A DNA stretch of 64,000 bases from Phenylobacterium sp. Root700 (GTDB taxonomy: Bacteria; Pseudomonadota; Alphaproteobacteria; Caulobacterales; Caulobacteraceae), in the NCBI RefSeq assembly GCF_001429025.1, contig NZ_LMHT01000035.1:295584-359583 (forward strand), given 5' to 3'. Each line of letters opens with the position of its first letter. The stretch's first letter is position 1. Of this stretch, positions 54,185-62,116 are shown one piece after another. Both the position numbers and the translations under genes were made by a program. The notes beneath the pieces were generated by a model. The model ran no database searches. It was not told the DNA's origin and saw nothing but the letters and a program-made list of their open reading frames with translations.

Positions 54185-56554
54185 ATGTCAAAATCAATCT
54201 TGAGAAGATGTCTGCTGGCTTCAGCGGGCCTTGGCGTTCTCGTCACCGCCGCGCCGGCCTTCGCCGCCACGGACGGCGACGCCCAGCAGATCGAGGAATT
54301 GGTCGTCACCGCGCGGAAGCGCGAGGAAACCCTGAAAGACATCCCGATCGCGGTTTCGGCCTTCACGACCCAGGCCATGGAAAACCGTCAGATCCAGGAC
54401 ATCACCGACATCGCCCAGTTCACGCCGGGCCTGCAGTCCCAGGAAAGCTTCGGCCGCAGCGCCGACCGCCCGGTCATCCGCGGCGCGTCCAACATCCTGG
54501 TCTCCGACGGCAAGGTCGGCGTCTTCATCGACGGCATTCCCTACTACGGTGAGTTCGGCTCCCTCGACCTCGAGAACGCCCAGCGCGTCGAAGTCATCAA
54601 GGGTCCGCAATCGGCCGTGTTCGGCCGCGGCACCCTGACCGGCGCGGTCAACATCGTCAGCCGCCGGCCGAGCAACGAATTCGAAGGCCGCATCAAGGCG
54701 ACCATCGGCTCCTATGGCCGCAAGGAACTGGGCGCCATGGTCTCCGGGCCGATCACCTCGTGGATGAGCGGCGAAGTCGGCTTCAAGGCCTACAATTTCG
54801 ACGGTCAGTACGACAATCTGGCCATGCCCGGCAGCAAACTCGGCTCGGAAAAGTCCGGTCAGCTCACCGGCGCGCTGTTCTTCAAGCCGACGGAGGACAT
54901 CAGCGCCTCGGTCCGTTACCTGCACACCGACGACAACGACGGCCTGTATCCGATCGCGCTGCAGCGCTCGACCGCCAACAACTGCTTCCTGACCACCCGC
55001 CCCTACTACTGCGGCACGGTCGGCTCGCCCAAGTCGTTCGCGCTCAACACCGACAAGCTGCTCAACCCGGGCACGCATCGCACCGCCGACCGCTTCTTCG
55101 GGTCGGTCGACTGGGACATCCTCGGATCCGGCTACACCGTTTCCTACCAGACCGGCGCCAGCGAAGTGTACCGCTCCACCGGGACCGACCAGTCCTATGA
55201 CGGCCGCGAGTTCTTCCTGTTCGGCGCGTCCTGCCCGTTCATCCCAATCGGCAACCAGGACTGCTCGCGCTCGGCGTTCAACACCACCGACGCGGCGCGG
55301 CGTAACTCCTGGACCAACGAAGTCCGCCTCAGCTCGCCCGGCGATCAGCCGATCCGCTGGCGCGTCGGCGTCTATCAGGGCCTGGACCGCAACAAGCCGC
55401 TGGCCCGGTACCTGGAAGCCACGGAAGCGGGCCTCGACCTGCTGGGCGACCAGACCCGCGTCAAGAACACCGCCGTCTTCGGCGGCCTGGACTGGGACAT
55501 CGTCTCGGGCCTGACGCTGGGCCTCGAACTTCGCCGCCAGAAGGACGACGTGCAGGCCGAAACCCTGGCCTATCGCGCTGACCAGTACTTCGCGCCGGAA
55601 TATCTGCGGAGCCTGCGCGGCGGCAATCCGGCCCAGATCATCGGCGTCGCCAACAAGCGCCAGCAGACCTTCGAGGCCACGCTTCCGCGCGTGACCCTGA
55701 ACTGGAAGATGAACCCGGACGTCTCGTTCTACGCCCAGTACGCCGAGGGCAACTCGCCCGGCGGCTTCAACCCGGCCGACGCCCCGCAAAGCTCTTACGA
55801 AGAAGAGAGCCTGAAGAACTACGAAATCGGGGCCAAGACCTCGATCCTGGGCTTCGACTATCTGAACCTGTCGCTGTTCTTCAACGACTATTCGGGCCAG
55901 GTGCTGACCAACACCTATATCGGCGCGACCACCGGCGTCGTCAGCAGCTACAAGGCCAACATCGGCACCACCGAGGTCAAGGGCCTGGAACTGGAAGGCG
56001 CCCGCAGGCTTCCGGCCGGCTTCAGCGTCCAGTTCGGCTACACCTATCTCGACGCCGAGATCACCAAGGGCATCGAGCCGGAACAGGCGATCCTGCTGAA
56101 GGGCCGGGCCTGCAAGACCGGCACGACCACCAACCTGTCCCTGCCGGGTTGCCTCGACGCCGCTTCGATCGCCGGCAAAGTTCCGCCGCTGGTCTCCAAG
56201 CACGCCGGTTCGTTCAGCCTGCGCTACGACACCACCCTATCGGGCGACTGGGACGCCTTCGCCAACGCCGACGTGATCTATCGCTCGTCCTACTTCGACC
56301 AGGTGATGAACCTGGCCGAGACCGGCGACTCGACCAAGGTCAACCTGCAGCTCGGCGTGCGGAACACCACCGGTCTGCGCGTGTCGCTCTGGGGCAAGAA
56401 CGTCTTCAACGAAGACACCCCCGAGGGCATCCTGCGTTACCTCGATCTGGCCCTGGGCGTGCCCAAGGCTCCGTCGGGCGACACGGCTCGCGCCTTCGCC
56501 ATCACCCCGCCGCGCAAGGCCGAATGGGGCGTGAGCGTCAGCAAGACCTTCTAG
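54185..56554 (+). CDS. TonB-dependent outer-membrane receptor
   Basis: This 789-residue receptor imports a ligand too large or scarce for porins. It has a signal peptide (to about residue 27), a TonB-box region (QQIEELVVTARKREETLKDI), a plug domain (ITDIAQFTPGLQSQ, RVEVIKGPQSAVFGRGTLTGAVNIV) and a 22-strand barrel ending in an aromatic residue (VSVSKTF). The ATG at 54185 is favoured over 54176 by spacing to the G-run. It is the likely uptake gate for the catabolic cluster. Two terminator hairpins follow. Confidence 0.93.
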   Translation: MSKSILRRCLLASAGLGVLVTAAPAFAATDGDAQQIEELVVTARKREETLKDIPIAVSAFTTQAMENRQIQDITDIAQFTPGLQSQESFGRSADRPVIRGASNILVSDGKVGVFIDGIPYYGEFGSLDLENAQRVEVIKGPQSAVFGRGTLTGAVNIVSRRPSNEFEGRIKATIGSYGRKELGAMVSGPITSWMSGEVGFKAYNFDGQYDNLAMPGSKLGSEKSGQLTGALFFKPTEDISASVRYLHTDDNDGLYPIALQRSTANNCFLTTRPYYCGTVGSPKSFALNTDKLLNPGTHRTADRFFGSVDWDILGSGYTVSYQTGASEVYRSTGTDQSYDGREFFLFGASCPFIPIGNQDCSRSAFNTTDAARRNSWTNEVRLSSPGDQPIRWRVGVYQGLDRNKPLARYLEATEAGLDLLGDQTRVKNTAVFGGLDWDIVSGLTLGLELRRQKDDVQAETLAYRADQYFAPEYLRSLRGGNPAQIIGVANKRQQTFEATLPRVTLNWKMNPDVSFYAQYAEGNSPGGFNPADAPQSSYEEESLKNYEIGAKTSILGFDYLNLSLFFNDYSGQVLTNTYIGATTGVVSSYKANIGTTEVKGLELEGARRLPAGFSVQFGYTYLDAEITKGIEPEQAILLKGRACKTGTTTNLSLPGCLDAASIAGKVPPLVSKHAGSFSLRYDTTLSGDWDAFANADVIYRSSYFDQVMNLAETGDSTKVNLQLGVRNTTGLRVSLWGKNVFNEDTPEGILRYLDLALGVPKAPSGDTARAFAITPPRKAEWGVSVSKTF

Positions 56555-56562
56555 TCCGAAGG

Positions 56563-56637
56563 GGACGCCGCCTGCGGGCGGCGTCCATCCTCGCGGCGAC
56601 ACAAAAAAGGGCCGCCGGAGAAATCCGGCGGCCCTTT
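56563..56637. terminator. Tandem terminators downstream of the receptor gene
   Basis: GGACGCCGCC/GGCGGCGTCC (56563-56586, 10-bp stem, TGCG loop) is followed by AAAGGGCCGCCGGA/TCCGGCGGCCCTTT (56606-56637, perfect 14-bp stem, GAAA tetraloop, flanking A and T runs). The second works in both directions between the receptor gene and the converging small gene. Confidence 0.85.
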
Positions 56638-56657
56638 CGTCTTCAATGATCGGGGAA

Positions 56658-57104
56658 TCAGCGGACGCGCGTTTCCTTGATGCAGGTGCGCTTGAAGAGC
56701 TTGTCTTCATTGAACCAATGCCAGGTGCGGCCGCGATGCTGGCCATCTTCCGAGAGCTGGATCATCTCGTAGAGATAGGTGCCGGGCTCGCCCTTGCGGG
56801 TCCAGGTCAGGACCACAGTGCGCTCGTCGATCTCCCAGGCGCTGCCTTCGATCCGGTCGGTGTCCCACCAGATGCGGTTGTCGCGGAAGGTCGCCGGGAA
56901 GTGGATCTCTTCCTCGCGGCCGTCGTCCCAGATGTAGGTGTTGATCTGGTGATAGGCGAACGGGCCCTCGGCGGGGAACATGCACTGCAGCTTGGAGCGG
57001 TGCCGATCGATTTCCTTGTTGTCGATGTCGACATGGATATAGACGCCTTCCCAGTCGCCTTCATGGCGCGCCAGAACAGGCATCGCCTTACGGATGTCGC
57101 CCAT
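56658..57104 (-). CDS. Small conserved protein (lipocalin-like), paralogue 2
   Basis: The 148-residue protein is a paralogue of that at 51768-52235, sharing LARHEGDWEGVYIHV, YIWDDGREE, FRDNRIWWDTDRIEG, YEMIQLSEDGQHRGRTWHWF and FKRTCIKETR. The conserved RTWHWF segment and acidic N-terminal strand suggest one fold; no catalytic motif is seen. It is divergent from the crotonase gene across operator site D. Confidence 0.75.
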   Translation of the reverse strand: MGDIRKAMPVLARHEGDWEGVYIHVDIDNKEIDRHRSKLQCMFPAEGPFAYHQINTYIWDDGREEEIHFPATFRDNRIWWDTDRIEGSAWEIDERTVVLTWTRKGEPGTYLYEMIQLSEDGQHRGRTWHWFNEDKLFKRTCIKETRVR

Positions 57105-57152
57105 CTAATCCTCTCCCTCGTTGATAATTCCGCCGCCCGGTGGGGTGCGTAT

Positions 57153-57174
57153 AATGATATAGTTTTATATCATT
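57153..57174. promoter_or_regulatory. 22-bp palindromic operator, site D (best copy)
   Basis: AATGATATA-GTTT-TATATCATT is a perfect 9-4-9 palindrome, 37 bases before the crotonase start and 48 before the divergent small gene. A perfect TATAAT hexamer (57150-57155) overlaps its left end, so occupancy would cover the plus-strand -10 region. A -35 at standard spacing is not evident. Confidence 0.75.
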
Positions 57175-57211
57175 TCGACCTCGCCGCCACAATCGCACAA
57201 GGTGCACTTCG

Positions 57212-58006
57212 ATGCCGATCTATTTCGCCGACCAGACCCTTTGCCTCGACCTGGACGGCGACGTGGCGCTGCTGACGCTCAACCGTCCGGAAAAGCGCAA
57301 TGCGCTGAATAAGGCGATGTGGGAGGCCCTGCCCCAGGCCATCGAGGCCGTGGCGCGCAATGACGACGCCAAGGTGCTGGTGCTGACCGGCGCGGGCGGC
57401 CACTTCGCGGCTGGGGCCGATATCTCCGAATTTGAATCCGTCTACGCGACCCGCGACAGCACCCAGGCCTATTTCGCCAGCGTCGCGCGCGGCATGGACG
57501 CGGTCGCTGATCTGGCCAAGCCGGTGATCGCCCAGATCGCCGGGGCCTGCGTCGGCGGCGGCATGGGCCTGGCGCTCTGCTGCGACCTGCGGTTGGCCAG
57601 CGCCGACGCCAAACTAGGCATCACGCCTGGCAAGCTCGGCCTGATGTACAGCCTGGCCGACACCAAGCGGCTAGTGGACGCGGTCGGCGCCTCTTCGGCC
57701 AAGGACATGCTGATGACCGGCCGCATCCTGCCGGCCCCGGAGGCTCACGCGATCAGGCTGGTCGACGAGGTCCACGCCGCCGATGACCTGGCCCGCGCCG
57801 TCGCCGAGAAAGCTGGCGCCGTCGCCAAGGCCTCGCAGTGGTCGGCCCGCAAGACCAAGGCGATCATCGCCCTGATCCTGCAAGGCGTCCCGGCCGACAC
57901 CCCCCAGACCGAAGCCTGGTTGCTGGACGCCGTGGAGGGCGCGGACTTCATCGAGGGCCGCGACGCCTTCCTCGCCAAGCGCGCGCCGGTCTTCCCCTTC
58001 CGCTAG
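57212..58006 (+). CDS. Crotonase (enoyl-CoA hydratase/isomerase) family protein
   Basis: This 264-residue protein has the crotonase fold: NRPEKRNALNKAMW, the oxyanion GGHFAAGADISEF and IAGACVGGGMGLALCCDLRLA. The two catalytic glutamates of hydratases (Glu144 and Glu164 in the rat enzyme) are replaced: GGGMGLAL has Gly at 119 and LGITPGKLGL has Pro at 139. It may be an isomerase, dehydratase or hydrolase. It is alone on its strand and overlaps the amidase end by 4 bases. Confidence 0.85.
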   Translation: MPIYFADQTLCLDLDGDVALLTLNRPEKRNALNKAMWEALPQAIEAVARNDDAKVLVLTGAGGHFAAGADISEFESVYATRDSTQAYFASVARGMDAVADLAKPVIAQIAGACVGGGMGLALCCDLRLASADAKLGITPGKLGLMYSLADTKRLVDAVGASSAKDMLMTGRILPAPEAHAIRLVDEVHAADDLARAVAEKAGAVAKASQWSARKTKAIIALILQGVPADTPQTEAWLLDAVEGADFIEGRDAFLAKRAPVFPFR

Positions 58007-59367
58007 CCGCGGAAGGCCGGCGGGGCGGCCACCGGATCAGCGAGCAGAGCCGCCAGCCCCAGCGCCACGTCGTCGTCCCAGGCCATCACCTGGACCGACA
58101 GCGGCAGGCCGCCTGGCGACATTCCGACCGGGAACGCCGTCGCCGGCAGGCCCAGGAAATCGGCCAGCGCCGTGAAGTCCGCCTGATTGGCGGGCGCCGG
58201 CGTCTCGAACGCGAAGGCCGCCTGCGGCGCGGTCGGCATCAGGACCGCTTCATAGGGCGAGAGAACTTCGCTGATGCGGGCCGCGACCTCGCCCAGCTCG
58301 CGATAGGCCTTGGCCAGCTTCCAGGCCGGTTGCTCCGCGCCCCAGGTCAGCAGCTTGCGCAAACCGGGCGTGAAGCCCTCCGGATCGGCGGCCAGCATCG
58401 CCTGGTGTTCGACGAAGCCCTCGGCCTCGGACATCAGCAGGCCAAGGCGGCGCATGGCCCCAAAGTCGTAGTCGAGACGCACGGTCTCCAGGGTCAGGCC
58501 GGCGGCGCGCGCGCGCCCCATCGTCGCATCAAAGGCGGCCTGCACCGCCGGCTCGACCTCGACCTGACCTGCGAAGTCCAGCACCGCCAGCGGCGCCTGG
58601 CCAAGCGCCGAACGCGGCGCGGCGACGAAGGCCTCGTCGCCCATGTCGCCCGACAGTCCGCCGCTCGCCTGGTCCAGCAGAGCGGCGCAATCCTCAATCG
58701 AACGCGCGTGAACGCCGACGTGATCCAGCGTCCAGGACAGCGCCACGACTTGGTCGGTGTCGATCAGTCCCTGGGTCGGCTTGTGGGCGTAGACCCCGCA
58801 ATAGCCGGAGGGGATACGGACGCTGCCCATGGTGTCGGTGCCCAGCGCTGCGGCGCAGAGGCCAGCGGCCACGGCGGCCCCAGATCCGCCCGACGAACCA
58901 CCGGCGGTGAACCCGTGCCGATGCGGATTATGGCAACGGCCGAAGGCGGCGTTGTCCGTCGTCGCGCCCAGGGCGGCCTCGTGCATGTTGAGAATGCCGA
59001 GGATCACCGCGCCGGCCGCTTTGAGATTGCCGACCACGGCGGCGTCTTCCGGCGCCAGCCGGTCCCGATAGGCGGCGATACCGGCGTGCCACGGCAGGCC
59101 GGCGACGGCGATGTTCGCCTTCACCGCCACCGGCGCGCCGTCCAGCGGCGACAACGGTGAACCCGCCGCCCATCGCGCCGCGCTCGCCTCGGCGGCCGCC
59201 CTCGCCCCCGCCGCATCGACAGTGACATAGGCGCCAAGCTGCGGGTTCAACCGTTCGATCCGCGCCAGATAGGCCTCGGTGGCCTCCAGCGGCGTGATCG
59301 CCCGGCTGCGGTAGAGTTCGGTCAGGCCCGTGAGCCCCGCGTCGACGATCGGATTGGCGAAGCTCAT
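58003..59367 (-). CDS. Amidase signature family protein
   Basis: This 454-residue amidase has the Ser-cisSer-Lys triad region: Lys83 in APVAVKANIAV, the cis-Ser in TAGGSSGGSGAA (about 158) and nucleophile Ser182 in GTDTMGSVRIPSGY. No signal peptide is seen, so it acts in the cytoplasm. It is the last of five overlapping minus-strand genes and follows the PaaK-like gene with a 4-base overlap. It may release an acid from an amide that the ligase then activates. Confidence 0.9.
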   Translation of the reverse strand: MSFANPIVDAGLTGLTELYRSRAITPLEATEAYLARIERLNPQLGAYVTVDAAGARAAAEASAARWAAGSPLSPLDGAPVAVKANIAVAGLPWHAGIAAYRDRLAPEDAAVVGNLKAAGAVILGILNMHEAALGATTDNAAFGRCHNPHRHGFTAGGSSGGSGAAVAAGLCAAALGTDTMGSVRIPSGYCGVYAHKPTQGLIDTDQVVALSWTLDHVGVHARSIEDCAALLDQASGGLSGDMGDEAFVAAPRSALGQAPLAVLDFAGQVEVEPAVQAAFDATMGRARAAGLTLETVRLDYDFGAMRRLGLLMSEAEGFVEHQAMLAADPEGFTPGLRKLLTWGAEQPAWKLAKAYRELGEVAARISEVLSPYEAVLMPTAPQAAFAFETPAPANQADFTALADFLGLPATAFPVGMSPGGLPLSVQVMAWDDDVALGLAALLADPVAAPPAFRG

Positions 59368-60758
59368 TTGTCGAAACGCTCATCGATCAGCCGGATCGGC
59401 TTCTGGCGGACGTCGATCTGGGTCAGGGCCGCGGTGCCGCCCTTGGCCGCCAACTCCACCTGGACCTCGATGCCGATCTTGCGCTTCAGGATGTCGCTGA
59501 AGGCCTGGGCGACATTGGGATCGGACGAGGTCGTCTCGGCCACCACCACGAAGGTGTCGCGGCCGGCCTCGTCGCGGCGCGCCCTGCAGATGAACTCCTT
59601 GCCGAAGGCTGGGTGCTCGTCGAGCATCGGCCCGATCCCCTGCGGGAAGATGTTGATCCCGCGGATCTTCACCATGTTGTCGGACCGGCCCATGAAGCCC
59701 TCGATCCGCTTGAAGTTCACGCCGATCGACGAGGAACCCGACTTCACCTGGGTCACGTCGTGGGTGTTGAAGCGGATGATCGGATAGAGGTCGTCCTTGT
59801 AGAGGCAGGTGCAGACCATATCGCCGGTCTCGCCATCGGCCACCGGCTTGCCGGTGTCGATGTCGCAGACCTCCAGGAACTGCGCGTCCTCCATCACATA
59901 GAGGCCGTCGCGGTCCGGGCCCTCGCCGGCGATACAGCCGGTGTCGCCGACGCCGTACCAGTCGAAGCACTGCGCCCCGCCCCAGGCCTCGCCCATGGCG
60001 ACCTTGTCCTCGCGGCCCAGGTGGCCCGAGATCATCCGCACAGGGATGTCCCGGCCCGGCTCCAGGCCGGCCTCACGGGCGACCTCAGCCAGCTTCTTGA
60101 TGTAGTCGGCGAAGCCCACGATGACCGTCGCGCCGAAGTTGCGCATCAACTCGACCTGCTGCACCGAACGGGTCTCGACGCCCGTGCCGGCCGACAGGAA
60201 GACGGCGCTGGTCCAGTGGGTGACCGCTTCGCGGACATAGTGGCCGCCATTGATCATGCCGTGGCCGTAGACCGAGTGGACGACGTCGTCGGGACGCATG
60301 CCCTGGAAGCGATAGAGCCGGCCCAGCAGCAGGTTCTGGACCTCACGGCTCTTGGCGCCGAACAGCAGCACCTGCGGCTTGCCGGTGGTGCCCGAGGTGG
60401 TGTGCAAGATCACCGGCGGGCGGTGCTCATAGCTTTCGAAACCGGCGAAATCGCCCAGCGGCGGGGCGCGATCCAGGCTGGCCATGATGTCGGACTTGTC
60501 GAACGACGGCAGGTTCGGAAGGTCGTCGAGCGAGCGGATATCGCCTCGCTCCACGCCCGCCGCGCCCCACAGGCGCTGATAGAACGGGGTCTTCCAGGCG
60601 CGGTCGACGCAGCGCAGGAACAGGCGGTTTTGATGGTCGCGCAAGGCGTCGCGGCTGGTCTGGGTGGCGAAGCGGACGAAATCGTCACCCACCGGGTGGT
60701 CGCGGGTCATCGCCGCGAAATCGATTTCCTGCCAGTAGGTGCGGTGCGTGTCGTTCAT
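59364..60758 (-). CDS. PaaK-like CoA ligase (adenylate-forming)
   Basis: This 464-residue acyl-adenylate ligase has the AMP-binding P-loop TTSGTTGKPQVLLFG, GHGMINGGHYVREAVTHW, FDWYGVGDTGCIAGEG (the A5-like motif) and GRSDNMVKIRGINIFPQGI with the C-terminal catalytic Lys region of phenylacetate-CoA ligases. The true acid is unknown. It overlaps the amidase gene by 4 bases on one side and the PrpD gene by 4 bases on the other, so amide hydrolysis and CoA activation are probably coupled. Confidence 0.88.
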   Translation of the reverse strand: MNDTHRTYWQEIDFAAMTRDHPVGDDFVRFATQTSRDALRDHQNRLFLRCVDRAWKTPFYQRLWGAAGVERGDIRSLDDLPNLPSFDKSDIMASLDRAPPLGDFAGFESYEHRPPVILHTTSGTTGKPQVLLFGAKSREVQNLLLGRLYRFQGMRPDDVVHSVYGHGMINGGHYVREAVTHWTSAVFLSAGTGVETRSVQQVELMRNFGATVIVGFADYIKKLAEVAREAGLEPGRDIPVRMISGHLGREDKVAMGEAWGGAQCFDWYGVGDTGCIAGEGPDRDGLYVMEDAQFLEVCDIDTGKPVADGETGDMVCTCLYKDDLYPIIRFNTHDVTQVKSGSSSIGVNFKRIEGFMGRSDNMVKIRGINIFPQGIGPMLDEHPAFGKEFICRARRDEAGRDTFVVVAETTSSDPNVAQAFSDILKRKIGIEVQVELAAKGGTAALTQIDVRQKPIRLIDERFDK

Positions 60759-62116
60759 GGCTCTCTCCCAGCGGCGAGCCGGAAGGCTGCGGCCGCGTCG
60801 TCCAGGTGTTCAAAATCTTCAAGCAGCGCCGCAAGCGGCGCATGGATGGCCTCGAGGCCGCCAAAGGCGAGGCAGCTACGGGCCTTTTCGAGGTGTTGTT
60901 CGCGGCTCAGCGGCCAGGCCGGCGAGCCGAACTGGGCGGCGACCTCGATCCGCAGTTCGCGGCCGTCGCGGGTACGAGCGACGGCGACGGCGGGCGTGAA
61001 GGCGGCCGGATCGGGATCGCCGTTATCCTCGACGCTGATCTTTGCGGCGATGGCGTGCAGCGCCGGATCGGCCAGGCTGGCGGCGGTGAAGTCGCCCAGA
61101 CCCACCGCGCCGCGCGTCAGCACGAGACCGGCGAGATAGGGGAAGCACAGCCGCGCATGGGCCGGGCCCATGCCCTCGATCACCTGCCGACCGACCAGCC
61201 GCTTGATCAGCGGCGGCGCGCTGTAGGTCAGGCTCTCCAGATCGTCGGCGGTCAGGCCGTGCTGCGCCATCAGGGCCTGGGTGGCGACGATGGCGCCATG
61301 GGCGGCGCGTCCGGTCGGGAACGGCTTCCAACTCACCTCGGCGATGCGGTGGACCTTGCCCAGGCTCTCCAGAACCGGCGCCAGATCATAGCCGTCCTCG
61401 AACAGGGTCAGATAGCCGAACGGGCCGTCGATCGAGCGCAGCGGCCCCGGCAGCCCCGCCACCGCCACATCGACGGCGGTGATGGCGCCGCGGGCGGCGT
61501 TGGCGATCTGGACCGGCAGGGCCGGCTTGCCCTCGGTATGGGCCTGCATGGTGCCGCCGGCGAAGGCCAGCGCGTAACCGAGCGCGTCGAGCGCCACCAC
61601 GCGCGGCAGGCGGCGCAACCGCGCCAGCGCCGCGACGCAGCCGAAGATGCCGGCGGTGGCAGGACGGAAAAACTTCAGCGACGTGGTCGCCGCCACACCG
61701 AGGCCGGCGGCGACGTCCACCCCTGCAGCCAAGGCCGTCAGCAAGTCCTCGCCCCCATAGGGTCCGGAGCGTTCGGCCTCGGCGATCAAGACCGAGGCGA
61801 TGGTGGCCAGCGGGTGCACGACCGCCGGCTCGTGAACGCAGTCGAACTCCTGCGAGTGGATCTGGAACGCGTTGACGAACGCCGCCGAGGGCGCGGGCAA
61901 CCGCAGCTCCGGGCGTCCCAGCACCGAGCATTCGCTCCCCGCCCCCCAACCGCTCGCGGCGGCGCGGATAGCGTCGGCATAGGGCGCGTTGGCCCCGGCC
62001 ACGCCGACGCACAGGGTGTCATGCAGGAAGATGCGCGCCGCCTGACGCGCCGGCTCCGGCAGGGCGGCCCACTCCAGACCCAGGGCGTGGTCGATCAGCA
62101 CTTCGGCCGGGTTCAT
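60755..62116 (-). CDS. MmgE/PrpD family protein, copy 1
   Basis: The 453-residue protein is in the MmgE/PrpD family (2-methylcitrate dehydratase, aconitate decarboxylase, iminodisuccinate epimerase). Markers include VNAFQIHSQEFDCVHEPAVVHP, LDALGYALAFAGGTMQAHTEG and SWKPFPTGRAAHGAIVA, the last in place of the usual KPYPxCRxxHxxID. The start overlaps the stop of copy 2 by 1 base. The altered signature suggests a non-standard substrate. Confidence 0.85.
   Translation of the reverse strand: MNPAEVLIDHALGLEWAALPEPARQAARIFLHDTLCVGVAGANAPYADAIRAAASGWGAGSECSVLGRPELRLPAPSAAFVNAFQIHSQEFDCVHEPAVVHPLATIASVLIAEAERSGPYGGEDLLTALAAGVDVAAGLGVAATTSLKFFRPATAGIFGCVAALARLRRLPRVVALDALGYALAFAGGTMQAHTEGKPALPVQIANAARGAITAVDVAVAGLPGPLRSIDGPFGYLTLFEDGYDLAPVLESLGKVHRIAEVSWKPFPTGRAAHGAIVATQALMAQHGLTADDLESLTYSAPPLIKRLVGRQVIEGMGPAHARLCFPYLAGLVLTRGAVGLGDFTAASLADPALHAIAAKISVEDNGDPDPAAFTPAVAVARTRDGRELRIEVAAQFGSPAWPLSREQHLEKARSCLAFGGLEAIHAPLAALLEDFEHLDDAAAAFRLAAGREP

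Noticed and set aside
54221..56203. A 660-codon open frame on the minus strand opposite the TonB-dependent receptor
   Set aside because: It is antisense to a gene with clear plug and barrel motifs; long antisense frames are expected at this GC content, and its product (Asp/Gly/Val/Ala-rich with no motif) resembles no family.
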